Origin: Salinicola avicenniae | Lineage (GTDB): Bacteria > Pseudomonadota > Gammaproteobacteria > Pseudomonadales > Halomonadaceae | Direction of reading: 5' to 3' | Length of the DNA stretch: 64,000 nt | NCBI RefSeq assembly: GCF_023736115.1 | Contig: NZ_JAKQZC010000005.1 | Span: forward strand, 310,001-374,000 | In this document: piece after piece, positions 56,906-64,000 of the stretch | Layout: each line of letters begins with the position of its first letter | Position numbering within the stretch: position 1 is the stretch's first letter | The notes under the pieces: generated by a model | Seen by the model: the letters and a program-made list of their open reading frames with translations, nothing else | Database searches by the model: none | What the model was told of the DNA's origin: nothing | Translations under genes and position numbers: made by a program

Positions 56906-57563
56906 TCGGCCGCCCCTTCGCTCCCCGGCTCGCGAGCCTTCCCGCGCTACTTGGCGGTGGCCACCGCTCGGTGCGCTGCTGCTGAGTGCTTGGCTGGCAG
57001 GCTGCGCCAGTCAGGCGCCGACGCCCGACATGCCACGTCAACCCGACGACTGGCAGAACCAGCAGCCAGCGCTCGAGGCGCTGACTCACTGGAATCTGGC
57101 CGGCAAGGTCGGTCTGCGGACACCGGAGGACAGCACCAGCGCCAATCTCGACTGGCAGCAGGCACCGACGCACTACCGCATGCTGATCAGCGGCCCGTTT
57201 GGGGCCGGCCGTAGCGTGCTGGAAGGCCGCGACCGACGCGTCACGCTGACCACCGGAGACGGCACCTTCGAAGCCGCATCCCCCGAAGCCCTGATGATGC
57301 AGCAGCTTGGCTGGTCGCTACCAATCTCGGCGCTCGATTACTGGATCAAGGGCTTGCCAGCGCCTGGCGCGCCACATCAGGTGACCGCCGACGAGTTCGG
57401 CTTCCCCGATACATTGCGTCAGGCCGGCTGGGATATCGACTATCGCGCCTGGACCTATGCCGGCGGCCTGTGGCTACCCAGCCGACTCGTCATGACCTAT
57501 GACGACATCCGCGCCACTCTCGTCGTCAACCGCTGGTCTCCCGGGCAGGACACGCCTCGATGA
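56880..57563 (+). CDS. lolB: Outer-membrane lipoprotein receptor LolB
   Basis: A 227-residue lipoprotein that takes lipoproteins from LolA and inserts them in the outer membrane. I use the ATG at 56880 (MPFLPQASD), with AGGACG before it, inside the end of the TPR gene. The N-terminal extension is unusually long and polar before the hydrophobic stretch and lipobox LAGC. HWNLAGKVGLRTPEDS and the following DWQQAPTHYRMLISGPFG are LolB blocks, as is DYWIKGLPAPGAP. Confidence 0.92.
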   Translation: MPFLPQASDRPPLRSPAREPSRATWRWPPLGALLLSAWLAGCASQAPTPDMPRQPDDWQNQQPALEALTHWNLAGKVGLRTPEDSTSANLDWQQAPTHYRMLISGPFGAGRSVLEGRDRRVTLTTGDGTFEAASPEALMMQQLGWSLPISALDYWIKGLPAPGAPHQVTADEFGFPDTLRQAGWDIDYRAWTYAGGLWLPSRLVMTYDDIRATLVVNRWSPGQDTPR

Positions 57564-58447
57564 AATCGCTGACGCTGCCATCACCGGCCAAGCTCAATCG
57601 TCTGCTGCGGATCACCGGGCGCCGCGCGGATGGTTACCACGAGCTGCAGACCCTGTTCCAACTGCTGGACTACGGCGATACGCTGCACGTCACCGCCCTA
57701 CCGCCCGGCCACGAAACGATCGAACTGACTTCAGACCTTGCCGGGGTCGCGGCCGAGGACAATCTCATCGTGCGGGCCGCACACCTGCTTCAGCGTACGA
57801 CCGGCTGCCGCCAGGGCGCTCGAATTCGCCTCGACAAGCGGCTTCCCTTGGGTGGGGGACTCGGCGGTGGCAGCTCCAATGCTGCCACCACGCTGCTGGC
57901 ACTGAATCGACTATGGGCGCTCGATCTTGACCTGGAGCGCCTGGCGACGATGGGGCTCGAACTCGGGGCCGACGTACCGGTTTTCGTGCGCGGACAGACC
58001 GCCTGGGCCGAAGGGATCGGTGAAAAACTGGAACCTGTCACGCTTCCGCCCTCATGGTTCGTGATCATTCACCCTGGCGTCTCTGTCTCGACGCCTGCGG
58101 TCTTTGGACACGCAGATTTGACACGCGACAGCGCGGTCATTACTATGCGTCGCGCACTCGACGGGGCCACCCCCGAAACGGTGTGGCGCAATGACTGCCA
58201 ATCTGTGGTCAGAGCGCTCTATCCCGAAGTGGATCGTGCACTGAACTGGCTTGGCCAGTACGGTGACGCCATGCTGACCGGGACCGGAGCCTGCGTCTTT
58301 TGCCCGATGGATGATGAGGCCAGTGCCGATCGCGTACTGCGCCATGTCCCCAAAGGGTGGCAAGCCTTCAAGGCACAGGGAGATAACCTGTCTTCCCTGC
58401 ACCGAACGCTGGAGGCTGACGAGGTCCGAAATAGAGACCCGGCGTGA
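57560..58447 (+). CDS. ispE: 4-diphosphocytidyl-2-C-methyl-D-erythritol kinase
   Basis: GHMP kinase of 295 residues in the MEP isoprenoid pathway. The start overlaps the lolB stop (ATGA). Substrate part PAKLNRLLRITGRRADGYHEL and the ATP loop PLGGGLGGGSSNAATTL are characteristic. Length matches the family (about 283), with a slightly longer C-terminus. Confidence 0.95.
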   Translation: MKSLTLPSPAKLNRLLRITGRRADGYHELQTLFQLLDYGDTLHVTALPPGHETIELTSDLAGVAAEDNLIVRAAHLLQRTTGCRQGARIRLDKRLPLGGGLGGGSSNAATTLLALNRLWALDLDLERLATMGLELGADVPVFVRGQTAWAEGIGEKLEPVTLPPSWFVIIHPGVSVSTPAVFGHADLTRDSAVITMRRALDGATPETVWRNDCQSVVRALYPEVDRALNWLGQYGDAMLTGTGACVFCPMDDEASADRVLRHVPKGWQAFKAQGDNLSSLHRTLEADEVRNRDPA

Positions 58448-58567
58448 TGCGACATACGTGATTCTGGGCAGTTTTCTCAGACCGTTATCGCCACCGCGAC
58501 TGGTTTTGTCTCCGGACCTAGCCAAAGGTTAGCGCGATTACGCATAATGAGCGCTGCCGATGTTTGC

Positions 58568-58642
58568 TGGGGTATAGCCAAGTGGTAAGGCACCGGTTTC
58601 TGGTACCGGCATTCCCAGGTTCGAATCCTGGTACCCCAGCCA
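58568..58642 (+). tRNA. tRNA-Gln (anticodon CTG)
   Basis: A 75-base tRNA with encoded CCA. Acceptor TGGGGTA/TACCCCA, anticodon stem CCGGT/ACCGG with loop TTCTGGT giving CTG, and T-arm CCAGG TTCGAAT CCTGG. Its place between ispE and prs is conserved in related bacteria. CATAAT at 58543-58548 is a likely -10. Confidence 0.96.
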
Positions 58643-58911
58643 CTTCCCTGAATTTCTCGACAAGCCTGCATACGGAAAACGGGACGCGATGGCCATTCAG
58701 CCCACACGATTTCCCTACCGGCGTTGCGGTTGCTTCTCCTGCCGTTTCGACACGCCCCGCTGCCGGGTCGCCTTGTGCCGTTTTCACGTCACACGTCGCC
58801 TGCCTGCAGAGGTCGGTGTCGCGGCGTCAGCGCCCCGCAGGCTTGCCCGCCGCTCCAACGGCAAACGAATGCTCTCTCCCGACCTTCAACAGCTCTCAAA
58901 GGTGGCCGCGC

Positions 58912-59853
58912 GTGTCTAAATTGATGGTTTTCACCGGTAATGCCAACGTTGGACTCGCGTCCAAAGTAGCCGAATGCCTGGACAATCGACTCGGCCATGC
59001 CACGGTCGGACAGTTCAGCGACGGCGAGATCGCCGTCGAGATCAACGAGAACGTTCGCGGCAAGGATGTCTTCATCCTGCAGTCGACCTGCGCACCGACC
59101 AACGACAACCTGATGGAACTGATCCTGATGGTCGATGCTCTGCGTCGCGCCTCCGCTACGCGCATCACCGCCGTTGTCCCCTACTTCGGCTATGCCCGCC
59201 AGGACCGCCGCGTGCGTTCGGCGCGCGTCCCGATTTCGGCAAAGGTCGTCGCCGACATGATGGTCAAAGCCGGCGTCGACCGCGTGATGACCATGGATCT
59301 TCACGCCGACCAGATCCAGGGCTTCTTCGATGTGCCGGTGGACAACGTCTACGGCTCGCCGATCCTGCTTGACGATATCGAGCGTCAAAACTACGACAAT
59401 CTCGTCGTGGTCTCCCCTGACGTCGGCGGCGTGGTACGTGCCCGCGCCATCGCCAAGCAGCTCAACGTCGACCTGGCCATCATCGACAAGCGCCGCCCGC
59501 AGGCCAACCAGGCGCAGGTCATGCATATCATCGGCGACATTCAGGATCGCACCTGCGTGGTGGTCGACGACATGGTCGACACCGCCGGCACCCTGTGCAA
59601 GGCAGCAGAGGCGCTCAAGGATCGCGGCGCCCGCCGCGTGGTCGCCTACGCGACGCATCCGATCCTTTCCGGCCCCGCCGTCGACAATATTAGCGGTTCG
59701 GTGCTTGACGAACTCGTCGTTGCCGATACCATACCGCTCTCCGAACCTGCGCGTCGCAGTGGCAAGATTCGTCAGTTGACGGTCGCCGGCCTCATCGCCG
59801 AAGCCATTCGCCGTGTCAGCAACGAGGAATCCGTCAGCGCAATGTTCCACTGA
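58912..59853 (+). CDS. prs: Ribose-phosphate pyrophosphokinase
   Basis: PRPP synthetase of 313 residues. It starts with GTG at 58912, with AAAGGTGG upstream; an ATG 4 codons later is the alternative. Sequence [17 protein letters not shown] begins the family. The metal and ribose-phosphate blocks are [18 protein letters not shown] and [12 protein letters not shown]. The frame remains open upstream through the tRNA-Gln gene, which is not coding. Confidence 0.96.
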   Translation: MSKLMVFTGNANVGLASKVAECLDNRLGHATVGQFSDGEIAVEINENVRGKDVFILQSTCAPTNDNLMELILMVDALRRASATRITAVVPYFGYARQDRRVRSARVPISAKVVADMMVKAGVDRVMTMDLHADQIQGFFDVPVDNVYGSPILLDDIERQNYDNLVVVSPDVGGVVRARAIAKQLNVDLAIIDKRRPQANQAQVMHIIGDIQDRTCVVVDDMVDTAGTLCKAAEALKDRGARRVVAYATHPILSGPAVDNISGSVLDELVVADTIPLSEPARRSGKIRQLTVAGLIAEAIRRVSNEESVSAMFH

Positions 59854-59856
59854 CCG

Positions 59857-59930
59857 CTTCACGGCTCGACCGTGAAGACGAGCAGGACATTCGTACGGAG
59901 ACATGAGCGACTGCCGTGTGGGTAGTCGCT
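59857..59930 (+). promoter_or_regulatory. Paired hairpins between prs and rplY
   Basis: CTTCACGG/CCGTGAAG (59857-59864, 59870-59877) forms a perfect 8-bp stem with a 5-base loop. AGCGACT/AGTCGCT (59906-59912, 59924-59930) forms a second 7-bp stem. Neither has a T-run. They may be a weak attenuator or an rplY leader structure. Confidence 0.45.
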
Positions 59931-60001
59931 TCAATGGAAACGACAAGGTCTGGTCGCGGGCCTTGGCGATTTCCTTTATCGACCGATAGAGGTGACACTC
60001 A

Positions 60002-60649
60002 ATGTCCCAATACACACTGAATGCCAACGTTCGTACGGAGCTGGGGAAAGGTGCGAGCCGCCGCCTGCGCCGCAAGAACGAACAGGTTGCTGCCATCATC
60101 TACGGTGGCGAAGCCGCTCCGCAGCCGATCACCATCGACAAGCCGGCCTTCTACAAGGCGATCGAAGACGAAGCCTTCTTCTCCTCGGTCATCGACCTCA
60201 AGGTCGACGGCAAGAGCGAGCAGGTTGTCATCCGTGACCTGCAGCGCCATCCGTACAAGGCGCTGATCACCCACGCCGACTTCATGCGTGTCGATGCGAC
60301 TCACGAGCTGACCCTGAACGTGCCGCTGCACTTCCTCAACGAGGAAACCTGCAAGGGCGTCAAGGACGAAGGCGGTGTACTGCACGTGCTCAACAACGAC
60401 GTTCAGATCAGCTGCTTGCCGTCCAAGCTGCCTGAGTACCTGGAAGTCGACGTTGCCAACCTGGGCCTCGGCGAAACCATTCACCTTTCCGACATCAAGC
60501 TGCCGGAAGGCGTGACGCTGGTTGAACTGAGCCATGGCGAAGAGCACGACTATGGCGTCGTCAGCGTTACCCAGCCGACCGTCAGCCGTGAAGACGAAGC
60601 TGCCGGTGAAGGCGTCGACGAAGACGGCGAACCGAAAGACGAAGCATAA
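60002..60649 (+). CDS. rplY: 50S ribosomal protein bL25 (CTC form)
   Basis: A 215-residue 5S-rRNA binding protein of the long CTC type rather than the 94-residue E. coli form. The N-terminal L25 domain ([33 protein letters not shown]) is followed by a beta-rich C-terminal domain. A Glu/Asp-rich acidic tail of about 20 residues ends it. AGAGGTGA precedes the ATG. Confidence 0.95.
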   Translation: MSQYTLNANVRTELGKGASRRLRRKNEQVAAIIYGGEAAPQPITIDKPAFYKAIEDEAFFSSVIDLKVDGKSEQVVIRDLQRHPYKALITHADFMRVDATHELTLNVPLHFLNEETCKGVKDEGGVLHVLNNDVQISCLPSKLPEYLEVDVANLGLGETIHLSDIKLPEGVTLVELSHGEEHDYGVVSVTQPTVSREDEAAGEGVDEDGEPKDEA

Positions 60650-60683
60650 GCCTTCGTCCAAGACCGGATAACAGGCAGTCGGC

Positions 60684-61268
60684 ATGGCAGTGAAAGCGAT
60701 CATTGGCCTCGGTAATCCCGGGGCGGAATACGAAGACACCCGCCACAATGCCGGCGCCTGGCTGGTCGAAAGACTCGCTCGGGACGCTGCCGAAACACTG
60801 CGTTCCGAGCGAAAATTTTTGGGTCTTCACGCCAAGATCCGCCTGGGCAGGCATGACCTTCACCTGCTCAACCCCACCACATTCATGAATCGCAGCGGTG
60901 CCTCCGTGGCCGCGCTGTGCCAGTTCTTCAAGATCGCTCCCGACGAGCTGCTTGTGGCCCACGACGAGCTGGATATCGCTCCCGGGTGTGCGCGCTACAA
61001 GACCGGCGGCGGGCATGGTGGCCATAACGGTCTGCGCGACATCATCAGCGCGCTGGGCAACGCCAACAGCTTCCATCGTCTACGCATCGGCATCGGCCAT
61101 CCCGGCAGTGCCAAGCTGGTAACCAACTACGTGCTCGGCCGCCCCGGCAAGCAGGAACGCCAGGTGATCGACGACGCCATCGACGAAATCATCACCACCC
61201 TTCCTGACGCGATCGGTGGGGATTGGACGCGCGCGATGCAGCGCCTGCACAGTTTCAAACCGGCCTGA
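60684..61268 (+). CDS. pth: Peptidyl-tRNA hydrolase
   Basis: A 194-residue enzyme that recycles dropped-off peptidyl-tRNA. Catalytic His is in [14 protein letters not shown], and substrate residues are in [10 protein letters not shown] and [10 protein letters not shown]. The conserved [12 protein letters not shown] loop is present. Order rplY-pth-ychF is conserved. Confidence 0.96.
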   Translation: MAVKAIIGLGNPGAEYEDTRHNAGAWLVERLARDAAETLRSERKFLGLHAKIRLGRHDLHLLNPTTFMNRSGASVAALCQFFKIAPDELLVAHDELDIAPGCARYKTGGGHGGHNGLRDIISALGNANSFHRLRIGIGHPGSAKLVTNYVLGRPGKQERQVIDDAIDEIITTLPDAIGGDWTRAMQRLHSFKPA

Positions 61269-61381
61269 CCCTCAGTCCCGACCGCTAGGAGTGGCCCACG
61301 CCGGCCGCGTCCCGTAGAATGCCCGCCATCCAGGGCGTTGCCCTCTCGTTGTTTCAGTATCGAATCTCTCAGGATCAGACC

Positions 61382-62473
61382 ATGGGTTTCAATTGCGGCA
61401 TCGTCGGTTTGCCCAATGTCGGTAAATCGACTCTCTTCAATGCGCTGACACGCTCCGGCATCGACGCCGAGAACTTCCCGTTCTGCACCATCGAGCCGAA
61501 TACCGGTATCGTGCCGATGCCGGATCCGCGTCTCGACAAGCTCACCGAGATCGTCAAGCCGGAAAAGGTCGTCCCCAATACCATGGAGTTCGTCGATATC
61601 GCCGGACTGGTCGAAGGCGCGTCCAAAGGCGAAGGACTCGGCAACCAGTTCCTGGCCAATATCCGCGAGACCGACGCCATTGCCCACGTCGTGCGCTGCT
61701 TTGACGACGACAACGTCATCCACGTCGCCAATCAGGTCGATCCGACCGCGGATATCGAGACGATCAATCTCGAGCTGGCACTGGCCGACCTGGATGCGGT
61801 CGAACGCGGCATCCAGCGTCTGACCCGCGTGGTCAAAGGTGGCGACAAGGACGCCATCGCGACCAAAGCGATACTCGACCGAATTCAGCCGCACCTGGCC
61901 GAAGGCAAGCCATTGCGCAGCTTCGGCCTGGATGCCGACGAACAGCGCCAGGTTCGCAGCTACGGCTTTCTGACGCTGAAACCCACGATGTATATCGCCA
62001 ACGTCAACGAAGACGGTTTCGACAACAATCCGCATCTCGATACCGTGCGCGCGATCGCTGCGGAAGAGAACGCCGTCGTGGTGCCAGTCTGCAACAAGCT
62101 CGAGGCGGAAATCGCCGAGCTCGAGGACGAAGAGCGCACCATGTTCCTCGAGGAGATGGGCATGGAAGAGCCCGGGCTCGACCGCGTCATTCGCGCCGGT
62201 TTCGGTCTGCTCGGCCTGCAGACCTATTTCACCGCCGGGGTGAAGGAAGTCCGTGCCTGGACGGTGAAGATTGGCGCCACCGCACCGGAAGCCGCTGGCG
62301 TCATCCATACCGATTTCGAGAAAGGCTTCATTCGCGCTGAAGTGGTCAGCTATGACGACTTTGTCACGCTGGGCGGCGAGAGCGGCGCCAAGGAAGCGGG
62401 CAAGTGGCGCCTCGAGGGCAAGACCTACATCGTGCAGGATGGCGACGTGATGCACTTCCGTTTCAATGTCTAA
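61382..62473 (+). CDS. ychF: Redox-regulated ATPase/GTPase YchF
   Basis: A 363-residue Obg-family P-loop protein (same length as E. coli YchF). I use the ATG at 61382 ([12 protein letters not shown]), with CAGGA upstream. Walker A is [14 protein letters not shown]. The usual NKxD specificity motif is replaced by ANVNED, which explains ATP preference. The C-terminal TGS-like domain has [11 protein letters not shown] and [11 protein letters not shown]. It binds ribosomes and affects stress translation in relatives. Confidence 0.95.
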   Translation: MGFNCGIVGLPNVGKSTLFNALTRSGIDAENFPFCTIEPNTGIVPMPDPRLDKLTEIVKPEKVVPNTMEFVDIAGLVEGASKGEGLGNQFLANIRETDAIAHVVRCFDDDNVIHVANQVDPTADIETINLELALADLDAVERGIQRLTRVVKGGDKDAIATKAILDRIQPHLAEGKPLRSFGLDADEQRQVRSYGFLTLKPTMYIANVNEDGFDNNPHLDTVRAIAAEENAVVVPVCNKLEAEIAELEDEERTMFLEEMGMEEPGLDRVIRAGFGLLGLQTYFTAGVKEVRAWTVKIGATAPEAAGVIHTDFEKGFIRAEVVSYDDFVTLGGESGAKEAGKWRLEGKTYIVQDGDVMHFRFNV

Positions 62474-62503
62474 TGCCCGCCCGCGCTTTTTTGATAAAAA
62501 GCG

Positions 62504-62531
62504 TTGACGTTTCATCGGCTTATGGTATTAT
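62504..62531 (+). promoter_or_regulatory. Promoter of tRNA-Met
   Basis: TTGACG (62504-62509), a 16-base spacer and TATTAT (62526-62531), followed by a GC-rich stretch TCGCCCCCG. Such discriminators mark stable-RNA promoters under stringent control. Confidence 0.8.
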
Positions 62532-62567
62532 TCGCCCCCGTCGACAAACGCTACGGCGAACGACGAA

Positions 62568-62644
62568 GGCTACGTAGCTCAGCTGGTTAGAGCACATCAC
62601 TCATAATGATGGGGTCCCCTGTTCGAATCAGGGCGTAGCCACCA
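62568..62644 (+). tRNA. tRNA-Met (anticodon CAT), elongator
   Basis: A 77-base tRNA with encoded CCA. Acceptor GGCTACG/CGTAGCC begins with a G-C pair, so it is not the initiator. Anticodon stem CATCA/TGATG with loop CTCATAA gives CAT. Nearly identical to enteric elongator tRNA-Met up to the variable loop. Confidence 0.96.
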
Positions 62645-62652
62645 GATACGCA

Positions 62653-62688
62653 AAAGCCCACCGAATTCGCTTCGGTGGGCTTTTTCTT
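62653..62688 (+). terminator. Rho-independent terminator of tRNA-Met
   Basis: A 13-bp perfect stem (62653-62665 with 62671-62683) closes on a 5-base loop and is followed by TTCTTT, giving a T-rich run. It ends 9-44 bases after the tRNA. Confidence 0.92.
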
Positions 62689-62779
62689 TGCCTGCGGTTA
62701 CCGCACGATAGCTGCCGCCCGATACACCACGCTACCTATCCAAGACGCGTTGGTGCAGGCGGCAGCGACCCGGGCGAAC

Positions 62780-63643
62780 TTAAACCGCGCGGCGGCGGCT
62801 CTCCTCGATGTAGGCGGCTCGCAGCCGCAACGCGACCTCTCCCGGGACACCATCACCAATCGGCACACCGTCCACGGCAATCACCGGCGTCACAAAAGAT
62901 GTGGCCGAGGTCACGAAGCATTCCCTGGCCTGCTTCGCCTCTTCCACGCTGAACGCGCGCTCCTCGATATCCAGAGAGAGCGCCTCAGCGATTGCCATCA
63001 CGGCAGCCCGCGTAATGCCAGGCAAGATGGCGCTGGAGAGCTCGCGCGTCACCAGCACCCCCTCCCACGTCAGCATCCAGGCGTTGTTGGAGGCCCCTTC
63101 CGTCACCTTGCCGGCCTCGACCATCCAGGCGTCGTCTGCCCCTGCCGCCTTCGCCGCCATCTTCGCCATGGAGGGATAAAGCAGCTGCACGGTCTTGATA
63201 TCACGTCGGGCCCACCGCCAATCGGGTTGCGTGGCGACACGAATGCCTTCACGGCCCGAGCGGCTTTCCAGTAGAGGCTTGGCCTGCGTGAAGAGGACGA
63301 GCGTTGGCGTGAGATCCGCCGAGGGAAAATCGAAGTCTCGATCTCCCGGGTTGCCGCGTGTCAGCTGCAGGTAGACCAGCCCCTCGGCCAAGTCATTGCG
63401 ACGTACCAGCTCGCGATGAATCTCGAGCAACGCCTCGTCTGCCCAAGGCAGGGGCAGCTCGAGCTCGGCCGCCGAACGACGCAGACGCCGCATATGCCCC
63501 TCGAAATCGACCAGCTTGCCACCGAGCACCGAGCAGACTTCGTAGACCCCATCGGCGAACAGGAAGCCGCGATCGAAGATGGAGACCTTCGCGTCCTGCT
63601 CCGCCACATAGTTGTTATCGATATAGACCGTGCGTTGTGTCAT
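62780..63643 (-). CDS. dat: D-amino-acid aminotransferase (class IV, PLP)
   Basis: A 287-residue fold-type IV aminotransferase that swaps amino groups between D-amino acids and 2-oxo acids (for example D-Ala with 2-oxoglutarate giving D-Glu). The start is MTQRTVYIDNNYVAEQDAKV, with ...SIFDRGFLFADGVYEV typical of the class. The catalytic Lys is in RRDIKTVQLL, and the cofactor-phosphate loop in VTEGASNNAWML. Branched-chain aminotransferase or 4-amino-4-deoxychorismate lyase are less likely by these motifs. It ends convergent with the tRNA-Met terminator. Confidence 0.88.
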   Translation of the reverse strand: MTQRTVYIDNNYVAEQDAKVSIFDRGFLFADGVYEVCSVLGGKLVDFEGHMRRLRRSAAELELPLPWADEALLEIHRELVRRNDLAEGLVYLQLTRGNPGDRDFDFPSADLTPTLVLFTQAKPLLESRSGREGIRVATQPDWRWARRDIKTVQLLYPSMAKMAAKAAGADDAWMVEAGKVTEGASNNAWMLTWEGVLVTRELSSAILPGITRAAVMAIAEALSLDIEERAFSVEEAKQARECFVTSATSFVTPVIAVDGVPIGDGVPGEVALRLRAAYIEESRRRAV

Positions 63644-63790
63644 TTCTCTACCGTCTCTGGTTATCGGTTGCCACTTCCGATCCGGGGGCGCTGTCGGCGC
63701 TCAGGCCCCCTGCGCCAAGGTTGGTGACAGTGTCAGTCGCAAGCCCCAGTCACCATCGCGACGAGGTCGCCACGGGATCGGTAATCGACT

Positions 63791-64000
63791 TCAGCCCCAA
63801 AGCGCCGCCGACGCTGGATGTATCCCCTCGCTGTCGAAACGCATGCCAGGATCACGGTCCTGCGCCAGCAGCAAAGGGCCGTCCAGATCGACGATCGCCG
63901 CCCCCTGTGCCACCAGCAGCGCCGGCGCCATCGACAGCGAGGAGCCGACCATGCAGCCGACCATGATATCGAATCCCTGCGCCAGCGCCGCCTGTTTCAG
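63791..64000 (-). CDS. Enolase-superfamily epimerase, 3' end only (DgcA-like)
   Basis: The last 69 codons of a gene that begins off the window; read on the minus strand to a TGA at 63791. The end carries FDIMVGCMVGSSLSMAPAL followed by VDLDGPLLLAQDR and closes HPASAALWG. These are the C-terminal features of dipeptide epimerases, and the ALWG end suggests the N-acetyl-D-glutamate racemase (DgcA) subgroup. Co-orientation with dat suggests D-glutamate handling. Assignment to the superfamily is good; the substrate is inferred. Confidence 0.65.
   Translation of the reverse strand: MKQAALAQGFDIMVGCMVGSSLSMAPALLVAQGAAIVDLDGPLLLAQDRDPGMRFDSEGIHPASAALWG

Noticed and set aside
58564-58911. N-terminal extension of prs through the tRNA-Gln gene
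   Set aside because: The extension translates a tRNA; homology begins at the GTG at 58912 with a good ribosome site.
58789-60099. Minus-strand 436-codon frame
   Set aside because: Antisense to prs; composition reflects the opposite strand codon bias.
61127-62515. Minus-strand 462-codon frame
   Set aside because: Antisense to pth and ychF, both certain genes.

Overview
The window is chromosomal DNA of a high-GC gammaproteobacterium. Gene content and order look most like the Halomonadaceae or nearby Pseudomonas-like lineages (inference). The evidence is the conserved blocks proA-nadD-rsfS-rlmH-mrdA-rodA-mltB-rlpA-dacC-ybeD-lipB-lipA, hemA-prfA-prmC, and TPR lipoprotein-lolB-ispE-tRNA(Gln)-prs-rplY-pth-ychF. 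Also seen are a two-subunit pyruvate carboxylase with a divergent LysR gene, Mpl, and a PPi-dependent phosphofructokinase. No insertion sequence, prophage, CRISPR array or rRNA was seen.

Layout. 1-578: C-terminally truncated HDOD gene. 745-6785 (minus): glycerol ABC transporter operon glpS-T-P-Q-U-V. 7214-7410: two identical tRNA-Val(GAC) genes with their own promoter and terminator. 7586-12763: glpF and glpK (minus), glpR and glpD (plus), with a near-consensus GlpR operator before glpD. Together these give two glycerol entry routes, phosphorylation, oxidation to DHAP and a shared repressor. 12839-13906: membrane-tethered EEP-family hydrolase. 14058-18445: pycB, pycA and a divergent LysR regulator. 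18479-18991: GAF protein. 19256-30657 (minus): twelve-gene run for proline synthesis, NAD synthesis, ribosome functions, cell elongation and wall remodelling, and lipoate synthesis.

31076-34217 (plus): three overlapping genes encode two multi-pass membrane proteins that end in degenerate GGDEF-like domains, followed by a DedA-PAP2 fusion. This is the least familiar block and my main candidate for an undescribed system: a possible nucleotide-sensing membrane module coupled to lipid-carrier recycling. 34296-36330 (minus): mpl and ubiX. 36746-38005: PPi-PFK.

38187-50006: polyamine uptake and gamma-glutamylation locus. It holds two glutamine-synthetase-like ligases, one ABC importer core with two substrate-binding proteins, a glycine-zipper envelope protein behind a large leader hairpin, and two convergent PuuB-like oxidases. 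50151-54804 (minus): hemA-prfA-prmC, then an Lrp-family regulator, then moeB. 55112-62473 (plus): TPR lipoprotein, lolB, ispE, tRNA-Gln(CTG), prs, rplY, pth, ychF, followed by tRNA-Met with a textbook promoter and terminator. 62780-64000 (minus): a D-amino-acid aminotransferase and the 3' end of an enolase-superfamily epimerase gene.

Start codons were chosen from Shine-Dalgarno position and family length, so several differ from the longest possible reading frame. Functions come from motif recognition by eye; no database search was run.
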